DNA from: CAYSLC01 sp964431545
GTDB lineage: Bacteria; Desulfobacterota; Desulfobacteria; Desulfobacterales; JAABSP01
Direction: 5' to 3'
NCBI GenBank assembly: GCA_964431545.1
Contig: CAYSLC010000003.1
Span: 1 to 64,000, forward strand
Length of the DNA: 64,000 bases
Shown here: one piece after another, positions 16,121 through 24,125 of the stretch
Position numbering within the stretch: position 1 is the stretch's first letter
Layout of the letters: every line of letters begins with the position of its first letter
The notes under the pieces: model-generated
What the model saw: only the letters and a program-made list of their open reading frames with translations
Told to the model about the DNA's origin: nothing
The model's database searches: none
Program-made: the position numbers and the translations under genes

Positions 16121-17566
16121 CTACCACTCCCCCGAAGCCTCGATCCACTCGGCGAGGGTCGGCGGATCGGGGAGGCAGGCCGAGACCGGCTTCCACTGGC
16201 ACTGGGCATTGAGTTCCACGCCCTCCTGGATCAGGGAGACGGGCCGGTCCGCCGAGACGACCACCACAACGATGCCCCGGTGCTCGGCGGTGAAGCGGAG
16301 GGCGGAGTTGAACCGCGCCCCCCGGGCCCGGTCCTCCCCCCGGATCGACCGGCCGTCCAGGAGGCAGGCGAAGCCGTGGAGCTTCAAGTCCGCGCCGATG
16401 TGGAGGGCGCCGTCCATCTTGGAGAGAGAGCGGGTGAGGGCCATGTACCGGGGCTCCCGGAGATCGAGGGGCGCCTCCAGGGATTGGCCGGAAATCCCGA
16501 TGGGCGGGTCGTTCAGGTCGATGACCAGGGTGCAGCCGTGCTTCATCTCCTCGGCGCTGTGGACGAGTTTGAGGACAATCTGGAAGAGGCCGTGCTGCCG
16601 GTCGGAAGGGATCCCCGACTCCAGGAGGAGTTCCTCCAACTCCACCAGCTTCGCCTTGCGGGTGGAGGAGTGGAACCGCCCGTCAAAGAAGGAGCAGACG
16701 CGGTTTCCGTTGGCGCTCAGAAATCCGTGGGCGCCCCGGAAATGGGCGGTGATCCGCCCCCTGGGCATCTTCCCGGCGGCGATGCCCACGATGCACCGGC
16801 CGTCGGAGACGAGACTGCACCCGGGCCGTTCCACCGCCGTCAACAGCTTCCGGACGTGCTTGAAGTTGTCGAGGTTGGGCCGCTCCTCCGGGGGAAACCG
16901 GGTGAGGAAGGTCAGCTCCGTCAGGGCGGCCGGCGGGACGAAGACCAGGGCGCCCAGGGGCCACTCCCCCTCCTCCAGGGTTTTGGAGATCCTGAGCACG
17001 GCGTCGAGGATGGGGTAGTTGCGCATGTGGACGTCCATGCCGAGGATCCGGTTCATCTCGTCGACGATGTGGTCCCGGACGGCGTGGGTGGCGTATTCCT
17101 GGAGGACATACCCGGAGGTGCCCAGATAGCAGGAGTTTTCAGAGGTCATGTCGTGAGCCAGGAGCCACGCCGCGTGCTCCAGCCACCGTTCGGTGGGACC
17201 GGTGGCGCACATATCCGGATGGTGCTCGGTGAACCAGATCTGGTAGAAGACCGCATCGGACCACCCCCCGAAGGAGATCAACCCCGCCAGACCCAGGTTC
17301 TTCTCGGGATAGGGGTGACCGTACCGGCTCATGTCCGATGGGGGCGGCGCCTGGGTCCGCCACCGGTCGGATTCGATGTAGAGTTCCTTGAGCTTGGGTT
17401 CGTGCCCCCGCAGCAGGTTCTGGGGGTCATGGATCCGCATGGGTCCTTCCGGGTTCACCGCATAGATCACCGCGGCCCGGCTGGGGCCGGAAAAGTGAGA
17501 CAGTCCGTCCCGGAGCCCTTCATAGATGTGGAAGGCGCACAGCTTGCGGATCAATGGGTCGACCAC
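16121..17566 (-). CDS. DisA_N/DAC domain protein, putative diadenylate cyclase
   Basis: A 481-residue protein from a GTG start at 17566, preceded by GGAGGATTCCC. The C-terminal 150 residues resemble the DAC (DisA_N) domain: MDGALHIGADLKLHGFACLL holds the DGA motif, and RGARFNSALRFT stands where the RHR motif is expected, followed by the strand GIVVVVVSADRPVSLIQEG. The conserved Arg is kept but the His-Arg that follows is Phe-Asn, so activity is uncertain. The N-terminal 300 residues are a long regulatory part with no helix-hairpin-helix DNA-binding domain and no membrane segment, unlike DisA or CdaA. It would make c-di-AMP in the cytosol if active. It is transcribed convergently with the AAA/PIN pair. 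Confidence 0.7.
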   Translation of the reverse strand: MVDPLIRKLCAFHIYEGLRDGLSHFSGPSRAAVIYAVNPEGPMRIHDPQNLLRGHEPKLKELYIESDRWRTQAPPPSDMSRYGHPYPEKNLGLAGLISFGGWSDAVFYQIWFTEHHPDMCATGPTERWLEHAAWLLAHDMTSENSCYLGTSGYVLQEYATHAVRDHIVDEMNRILGMDVHMRNYPILDAVLRISKTLEEGEWPLGALVFVPPAALTELTFLTRFPPEERPNLDNFKHVRKLLTAVERPGCSLVSDGRCIVGIAAGKMPRGRITAHFRGAHGFLSANGNRVCSFFDGRFHSSTRKAKLVELEELLLESGIPSDRQHGLFQIVLKLVHSAEEMKHGCTLVIDLNDPPIGISGQSLEAPLDLREPRYMALTRSLSKMDGALHIGADLKLHGFACLLDGRSIRGEDRARGARFNSALRFTAEHRGIVVVVVSADRPVSLIQEGVELNAQCQWKPVSACLPDPPTLAEWIEASGEW

Positions 17567-17746
17567 GGGAATCCTCCGGAATTATGGTAACGGGTCAAGG
17601 GCGGGTCGCGACGGTCTTCATACCACAGGAAGGGAAGGGTTTCAAATCGTATGACGCGGGCGGATCATTTCACTTCCGCATGGCTGTTGGGGATGGCGCG
17701 GTGGCCGGTAAGGTTCCGGGGGGCGCCGGTCAGGCTACAATGCCTT

Positions 17747-18278
<532 letters not shown>

Positions 18279-18386
18279 CTAGATTCATTACAGATCGCCG
18301 TTGGAAAAATCAAGACCGAATCAGTCCGGCAATCATAATCCATAGGCCGGTCATACTGAAATGGAAAGAGGAAAGAGTAGATCACC

Positions 18387-21300
18387 TCACTCCAGATTCC
18401 GAAACAGCTTCCGCAGCGGCCCGATCATCAGGGTGGAGAGGGGATTGACGGTCACTTCGGGAGCCGCCAGGGGGCCGGTGAGGGTATAGTTCGCCGCGAT
18501 GATGCCGTCTCCGGTGATCAGCTTTCCGATGACGGGCACCACGCCGATGAGCCGGTTGATGACGTTGAAGGGGACCACCAGTCCCTCCAGATGGAGGATC
18601 TCCCCGGCCGGATCGATGCTCCCGTCCGCGGTGATCCCCAGGGCCGGCCCCTCCATGCGGCCGTTTTCCACGAACAGGGTCCGGGCGCCGTCGAAGCGGA
18701 GATCCGCCGCCAGCGCGTCGAAGCCGATCCCCCGCCGCTCCAGTTGGTCCACGATCCCCCCCAGGGAGGCGAGGGAGAGGATGTCGAGAATCACCGGCGC
18801 CTCCCGCAGCTTGAACCCCTCGATGGTCAGCCGGCCCCGCCCCTCCCCGCCCCGGAACCCGTCGCCGCCGGCGTATTCCCCAGCCTGGCGCAGCCGCAGG
18901 GCGAGGCGCCCCCCCTCCAGATGGCCGTAGAGGCCGAGCCCCTGGAGCAGGGCGCCGGCGTCGCCGGTCTCGATGCGGAGGCGCCGGCCGTCGGCATCGG
19001 TCGTCAGGGATACGTCCACCGGTCGATTCCCGCCGATGATCCCGGCGAGGTCCGCCGACCGGAGTTTCCCAGAATCGTATTCGGCCCGGGCGGCCACATC
19101 GGAAAGGCGGATCCCGTTGAGAAGGTCTACCCGGTCCAGGGCGGCGCTGAGCCCCCCCTCGAAGGAGAGGGATTCGTGGGAGTTCCTCCTTTTCTCCGCC
19201 TCCAGAAACGGCCCGGCGTCGAGGCGTGCGCCGGAGACGGAGAGGTGCATGCGCCGCCCCCGGTTGCGCATCAACCGGGCCCCGATATCGCTCTTCCCGA
19301 GCCTGGCCCGCTCGACGGTGAGGTCGAGGTCCCCGCCGTCCCCGCCGGCCACGGTGCCGTACCCCAGGATGTAATACTCCGACCCGTAGAGATGGAACTT
19401 GGGGATCCGAAGGGTCCCGCCGGGCTCCGCCCGGATCTCCGCCAGAAAGCGGCCCGCCACGCCGGAGGGCTTTCGCCACCGGAGCCCCGGCACGGTCAGG
19501 GCGGCCCCGCCAAGGTCGGCCTGGAGGTCGATCCGCGTGGCGTCCGGCTTGGGGACCACCGTCGCCTCGGTCTCTGCCCGGCCCGTCAGGATCCCGGCGG
19601 CGGGGATCCCCCAGGCCGCCAGGTCGGCGGGACCGAGGGATGCGGAAAGGCGCAGGGCGCTCCCGGCGTTCGCACGGCCGGTTCCGCCCCCGAGGCCCCG
19701 ACGGCGCCAGGAGACGGTCAACGGCGTCTTCCCGGACCGAAATCCGCCTTCGGCGGTGATCTCCCGGTCGTCCACCCGGACGGAGAGATTCCCGTCGGTG
19801 AGGGGCCGGCCCGGGAAATCGGGCACGATCAGGTCCTCCATCCGGAACCGTCCCGAGACCCGGAGGGCCTCCGGGGAGAAGTCGCGCCCCAGGGGGAACC
19901 GGATGCGGAGGTTCCCGCCGGCCGATCCCTCCCGGATCTGCACCTTGATGCGGGGATCCGCCTCCAGGGGACCGAGGGCGGCGAGCATCTCCGCCGCCGG
20001 CCCCTGGATGGCGCTCCGGATGTCGATGTTCGGAGCGCCCTCGGCCCATCCGGAGATCCGGACCCGTCCCCGGGCCGTGGATGACGCCATGACCCGGCCG
20101 TCCTCCACCCGGATGTCGATCCCCCGGGCGGTGAAATCGGCTCGACCGTCCGCATGGTGAAGGGCCGGAAGCGGCGGAAAGTAGTCGAGGCGCAGATCCG
20201 CGAACGCCACCGCCGCCGTCACGGCCGAGGCGGGAAGGACGTCGGATTTCCAGTCTTCGGGCCCGATCTTCAGCCGGACCCAGGCCCCCCGGATGCCCCC
20301 CCCTTGAAAGTGGTCCCGCATCCATGCCCGCACCGGGGGGGCCCAGGCCGGGGGCCAATACCGGTAGGCGTTGACCAGGGTCAGCCCCTCCCCCCGGAGG
20401 GTGAGATCGATGGCCGGGGGAAACCGGTCCAGGGAGAGGGCTCCGGATGCCGACAGAGTAGGCCCACCGCGGAACCGGACCGATGCGGAATCGATCCGCA
20501 AGACATTGTCCGGGGCTCCCTCGCCGGTGATCCGGAGCGCCGCCACCGCCGCCGGCCCTTCAAACAGTGGGCTTCCGATCGTCCCGGAACCGCCCGATAA
20601 AGACAGGCGATCGAGGGTCACGGATGCTCCCGCGGTGAAGTCGATCGCGACGTCGAGGGGAATCGCAACGGCACGGAGGGGGGCGAACCGGGGCCGGTCC
20701 AGGGCGAGATCGGCGGGCCGGAGGTCGGTGATCCCGACGGTCCCGGTGACCGGGCCTCGGCCCGTGGGGCTGGCGGCCTGAAAGGTCATCTCCACGGCAC
20801 GGCCGTCCATCTCCCCCTGGAGGGATCCCGCCAGGGTGGTTTTCCGATTTCCGGGAATCACGTCCAGGTTGAACCGGGGGATCCGGAGGACCGGGGCGGA
20901 TGTCCCATGGACCAGGATCCGTCCGTTCCCGAGGCGCACGTTGGAGAGCGGCCGCAGACCGGCGAGACCGCGGAGGGCCTCTCCCACCGCCCCGGAGCGG
21001 TCCGTCCAGCCGAAAAGCCCCCGCTCCTCCGCCGTACGGGACGACCGGGCCGGGAGACGGAGGGCCGGTTCCCGGAGGGTGATCCGGACCGGCACCCATC
21101 GTCGGGCCGCCAGGTCCCGCCAGGTCATCTCCAGGATCGCGCCGGGGATCTCCACCGTCCAGTCTCCGGGCCCGTCCCGGATGGTGGTTTCCAAAAGCAG
21201 CAGGCGGGGGCGTAGACTCCCGCCGGGCCAGAACGGGCGAAGGTCGCCGATCCGGACCCGACCGGCGCCGGTCAGGTCCGCCAGGGCCTTCTCCACACCG

Positions 21301-21428
21301 GGGATCAGGGGCGAAAGGGGCGGCGGGGCGACCCGGAACCAGAGGAGTCCCCCGGCGGCGGCGAGGAGAAAAAGGGCCGCGAGGGCGACGGCCCAGCGGC
21401 GCGGGGAACGGAGACGAAGGGGGCGCAT
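18387..21428 (-). CDS. AsmA-like/YhdP-type large periplasmic protein
   Basis: A 1013-residue protein with an N-terminal membrane anchor (RWAVALAALFLLAAAGGLLWF, residues 12-32) and a very long beta-rich periplasmic body. The last 300 residues carry the AsmA-like C-terminal pattern (GRGRLTIEGFKLREAPVILD, then VENGRMEGPALGITADGSID and PFNVINRLIGVVPVIGKLI). Such proteins form elongated hydrophobic grooves that bridge the envelope and move phospholipids to the outer membrane. The J-domain gene upstream on the same strand ends 39 bp before its start, so they may be co-transcribed. The family is clear; the exact substrate is inferred from YhdP/TamB relatives. Confidence 0.85.
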   Translation of the reverse strand: MRPLRLRSPRRWAVALAALFLLAAAGGLLWFRVAPPPLSPLIPGVEKALADLTGAGRVRIGDLRPFWPGGSLRPRLLLLETTIRDGPGDWTVEIPGAILEMTWRDLAARRWVPVRITLREPALRLPARSSRTAEERGLFGWTDRSGAVGEALRGLAGLRPLSNVRLGNGRILVHGTSAPVLRIPRFNLDVIPGNRKTTLAGSLQGEMDGRAVEMTFQAASPTGRGPVTGTVGITDLRPADLALDRPRFAPLRAVAIPLDVAIDFTAGASVTLDRLSLSGGSGTIGSPLFEGPAAVAALRITGEGAPDNVLRIDSASVRFRGGPTLSASGALSLDRFPPAIDLTLRGEGLTLVNAYRYWPPAWAPPVRAWMRDHFQGGGIRGAWVRLKIGPEDWKSDVLPASAVTAAVAFADLRLDYFPPLPALHHADGRADFTARGIDIRVEDGRVMASSTARGRVRISGWAEGAPNIDIRSAIQGPAAEMLAALGPLEADPRIKVQIREGSAGGNLRIRFPLGRDFSPEALRVSGRFRMEDLIVPDFPGRPLTDGNLSVRVDDREITAEGGFRSGKTPLTVSWRRRGLGGGTGRANAGSALRLSASLGPADLAAWGIPAAGILTGRAETEATVVPKPDATRIDLQADLGGAALTVPGLRWRKPSGVAGRFLAEIRAEPGGTLRIPKFHLYGSEYYILGYGTVAGGDGGDLDLTVERARLGKSDIGARLMRNRGRRMHLSVSGARLDAGPFLEAEKRRNSHESLSFEGGLSAALDRVDLLNGIRLSDVAARAEYDSGKLRSADLAGIIGGNRPVDVSLTTDADGRRLRIETGDAGALLQGLGLYGHLEGGRLALRLRQAGEYAGGDGFRGGEGRGRLTIEGFKLREAPVILDILSLASLGGIVDQLERRGIGFDALAADLRFDGARTLFVENGRMEGPALGITADGSIDPAGEILHLEGLVVPFNVINRLIGVVPVIGKLITGDGIIAANYTLTGPLAAPEVTVNPLSTLMIGPLRKLFRNLE

Positions 21429-21467
21429 GTCAGCCGTCGGCGGGCCGGGGAGAAAGGGGGCCGGGGA

Positions 21468-22475
21468 CTATTTCCTGCCCCGGATCAGGGCCTGGTAGGC
21501 CTCGGTCAGCCGGATGAAGACGTTGTGGTCGCCCCCCTGATCGGGATGGAGTTTCAACGCCTTTTTCCGGTAGATCCGGGTGATCTCCCCCCGGGACATC
21601 CCCTTGACGACCTCGGGGGCCACCCCCAGCAGATCGCCGGCGTCGGCGGCGCTCATGGCGGGGCGGGGCGGCCGGGACATGTGTCGCCGCCGGCTGTTCA
21701 TGAAGTCGCGGATGTAGTCCCGCATGAAGGAGGACTCTCCGTAGTCGGTGTCGAAGTACATCACCAGGTACCGGATCAGATACTCGGAGAGGCGGCCTCC
21801 GTCCCGGTCGAGTCCGGCCCAGAACGCCTCGTCCCCATGGAGCCGGCAGACCTCATCGAGGAAGTGGGCGTCCACCTGGGCCTCGTCCAGGGCCTGGGGC
21901 ATGGTCTTGGCCGCCTGCTGGTTGAAGAACCGCTGGAGGTCGAATGCGACGTAGACGTAGGACTTGCGCTCCCGGGGCCGGAGGATCCGCTCTTCGTCCA
22001 GGAAATACTGTTCGATCTCGTCCCTCGACTTGCCGTGGAGCGGGCGGAAGAGCTTGGGCGACACCCGGCCGATGAACCCCTGGTCCATCTGGCCGTACCG
22101 GAGAAAGTGAATCCGCCGCTTGTCGAAGAGGTGGAAGCCCGCGTGGAGGGTCCGGCCCGTCTCCCGGCGGCGCCGCTTGACCTCCCGCTCCCGGTTCCGG
22201 AAGAGTTCCACCGCGTGCTTGATCTCTGGGTGGACGAAGGGCCAGAGGATGGTGTCGAGCTGCTCGTAGACCGGGCCAACCGGGGACTTGGACCGGACGT
22301 CGGCCTCCAGGTCCTGGTCGATGTGGTAGGCGTTGCCGCCGGGGTAGACCACCCATTGGCCCGGATCGGTGCCCAGGTGGAAGAGGTCGCGGTTGTGGAG
22401 GTGGTCGCCCATGGGGTACGACTCCCGGATGTAGTAATGGAGAACGCCCCTGATTCGTTTTCTGGCGAGGTACAT
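21468..22475 (-). CDS. J-domain (DnaJ-like) protein
   Basis: A 335-residue protein from ATG 22475 (MYLARKRIRGVLHYYIRES), chosen over an in-frame ATG 147 bases upstream because AAGGA precedes it and the extra residues are atypical. The N-terminal 270 residues form an unrecognised domain specific to this type of protein (GDHLHNRDLFHLGTDPGQWV). The C-terminus is a short J domain: DLLGVAPEVVKGMSRGEI, IYRKKALKLHPDQGGDH with the HPD tripeptide, and a final helix FIRLTEAYQALI. J domains stimulate DnaK ATPase, so this is probably a specialised co-chaperone. Its client is unknown. Confidence 0.85.
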   Translation of the reverse strand: MYLARKRIRGVLHYYIRESYPMGDHLHNRDLFHLGTDPGQWVVYPGGNAYHIDQDLEADVRSKSPVGPVYEQLDTILWPFVHPEIKHAVELFRNREREVKRRRRETGRTLHAGFHLFDKRRIHFLRYGQMDQGFIGRVSPKLFRPLHGKSRDEIEQYFLDEERILRPRERKSYVYVAFDLQRFFNQQAAKTMPQALDEAQVDAHFLDEVCRLHGDEAFWAGLDRDGGRLSEYLIRYLVMYFDTDYGESSFMRDYIRDFMNSRRRHMSRPPRPAMSAADAGDLLGVAPEVVKGMSRGEITRIYRKKALKLHPDQGGDHNVFIRLTEAYQALIRGRK

Positions 22476-22658
22476 GATACGGATTTCCTTCCGGCGGCCC
22501 CTGAGGGGGGACACGCCCGATCTCATCGGCCCGCCCAAGCTCCGGCACCGTCGGTCCGCGCCTGGATGACCGGTTTCCAAATCGATTCGGCCTTGTTTCG
22601 GAAAGATATCACGACAGCCCACACCTTGTCCACCATGCCGGCGGCGTTCAGGCAGCGC

Positions 22659-23123
22659 TCAACCGCCGATGCCTCCGGGGTCGGCTTCCCGTTCCGGCCC
22701 CAGGATCTCGCCCACGGCCGATCGGATCTCCCCCGTCTGGTACGGCTTGGCCAGGGCGGCCCGGAAGCCGTACCGCCGGGGATCGGTCATCATGGGGTCG
22801 TCGGAGTAGCCGCTGGAGACGACCCCCACGGTCCCCGGCGCCGGGCGGCGGATCTCCGCCATCGCCTCCCGGACGTCTTTCCCCACCAGCTCGGAGGCGG
22901 TGTGCCCCAATCGCGCCGCGCGGATCTCGTTGGCCGCCAGGAAGATCCCATGGGGATCGAGGATGAAGGCGGAGTCGAAGGTGGCCTCGAAGAGGATCCG
23001 TTCCAGGGCCCGGGCCTCCCGGAGGGTCCGGGCCATGCGCCGCAGGGCGGCCCGTTCGGCGAAGAGTCGCCGGCGGAGCCGCCTCACTTCGGCCAATGGC
23101 GCAATGGGATCGTTTTGGGTCAT
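22659..23123 (-). pseudogene. In-frame deletion remnant of a hybrid histidine kinase (PAS joined to receiver tail)
   Basis: The 154-codon frame starts with a coiled helix (EVRRLRRRLFAERAALRRM), runs into a PAS domain (ILFEATFDSAFILDPHGIFLAAN ... LGHTASELVGKDV in outline) and then passes directly to the last third of a receiver domain: VGVVSSGYSDDPMMTDPRRY followed by GFRAALAKPY, with the conserved Lys of that region. The histidine phosphoacceptor, the ATPase domain and the receiver's phosphorylated Asp are missing. The simplest reading is an internal deletion of a PAS-HisKA-HATPase-REC kinase that kept the frame. It might still be translated, but cannot signal by phosphotransfer. Confidence 0.65.
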
Positions 23124-23321
23124 CCGAAAAATTGGAATCAGGGAGGTCTGGGGTCTCTATCTTCCGGGGGCTTGCCGAACGCTGAGCGTTCCAAGGCAGA
23201 CGGCCGGAAAAGGCGTTACAAATGGCCCGGTATGGCGTACGCTGTCGGGAACCGCCCTCCGCGTCGGGCAGGGGGAAATCGATGCGGCGGGCGGCGAACA
23301 CTCTATAAGGAACCCGGCAAC

Positions 23322-24116
23322 ATGACCAGCCATATCAAAGAGGCCGTCCTCGCCTGGGTCTCCGGTTCGGAGCGGAGGCTCACCCCGATTGAACTGGAAA
23401 AGAGGATATCCCAAAACCTGGGAATGGAAAGGGGAAAAATCCGGCGGATCCTCCGGGAACTGGTGGAGGAGAACGAGCTGACGTACACCGCCCACTTCGG
23501 CTCCGCTTTCCTGGAGCGGTCCTTCCATCGGCCGGTGCCGATCGGGGAGAATCTGGTGCTGGTTCCGGCCGGATCGGCCCATGATCCGGAGCCGGGCCGG
23601 ATCGCGGTCCGCCTCGCCCCCGGCGCCGCCTTCGGGGCCGGCGATCACCCCACCACCCGGCTGGCCCTGCTGGGCCTCCAGCGGGCCATGGCCGGCCCAC
23701 GCCTTCGGGGCCGGGCCCTGGACATCGGCACCGGGTCCGGGGTCCTGGCCATCGCGGCGGTCCTGCTTGGGGCGTCCGAGGCGCTGGGGATCGACATCGA
23801 CCCTTGCGCCCGGTTCGAGGCCCGGGAGAACGTCCGGATCAACGGCCTCGGCGACCGGATCACCATCGACGACCGGGATGTTCGATCCCTCCGGGGTCCG
23901 TTCCCCCTGGTCCTGGCCAACCTCCGGGCCCCGACCCTACACCGCCTGGGGGAGGCCATGGCGGGACTGCTCCCCGCAGGCGGCGCGGCGGTGGTCTCCG
24001 GGATCCGTCCCGAGGAGATCCCGGATCTACAAGCCGCCTACTCCGCCTCCGGACTCGAGACCGCATGGGAACGCGCCGAGAAGGGGTGGTCGGGGATGGT
24101 CCTCCGGCGGCGATGA
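23322..24116 (+). CDS. PrmA-like SAM-dependent methyltransferase
   Basis: The real gene starts at ATG 23322 (MTSHIKEAVLAWVSGSERRL) after AAGGA; a much longer upstream open frame is antisense noise. It gives 264 residues: a winged-helix-like region (residues 1-65) and a methyltransferase domain with FGAGDHPTTRLALLGL, motif I DIGTGSGVLAIAA, acidic loop GIDIDPCARFEARENVRING and motif LVLANLRAPTL in place of the PrmA NILA motif. These match ribosomal protein L11 methyltransferases, but the N-terminal half differs from classical PrmA, so it may act on another protein. It is divergent from the kinase remnant and convergent with the helicase gene, 9 bp away. Confidence 0.8.
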   Translation: MTSHIKEAVLAWVSGSERRLTPIELEKRISQNLGMERGKIRRILRELVEENELTYTAHFGSAFLERSFHRPVPIGENLVLVPAGSAHDPEPGRIAVRLAPGAAFGAGDHPTTRLALLGLQRAMAGPRLRGRALDIGTGSGVLAIAAVLLGASEALGIDIDPCARFEARENVRINGLGDRITIDDRDVRSLRGPFPLVLANLRAPTLHRLGEAMAGLLPAGGAAVVSGIRPEEIPDLQAAYSASGLETAWERAEKGWSGMVLRRR

Positions 24117-24125
24117 AAGGCCGTC

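Noticed and set aside
21525..23321. 5' extension of the plus-strand frame that ends in the PrmA-like gene
   Set aside because: It runs antisense to the J-domain gene and the kinase remnant and has atypical composition; only the part from ATG 23322, which has a ribosome binding site and motifs, is a gene.
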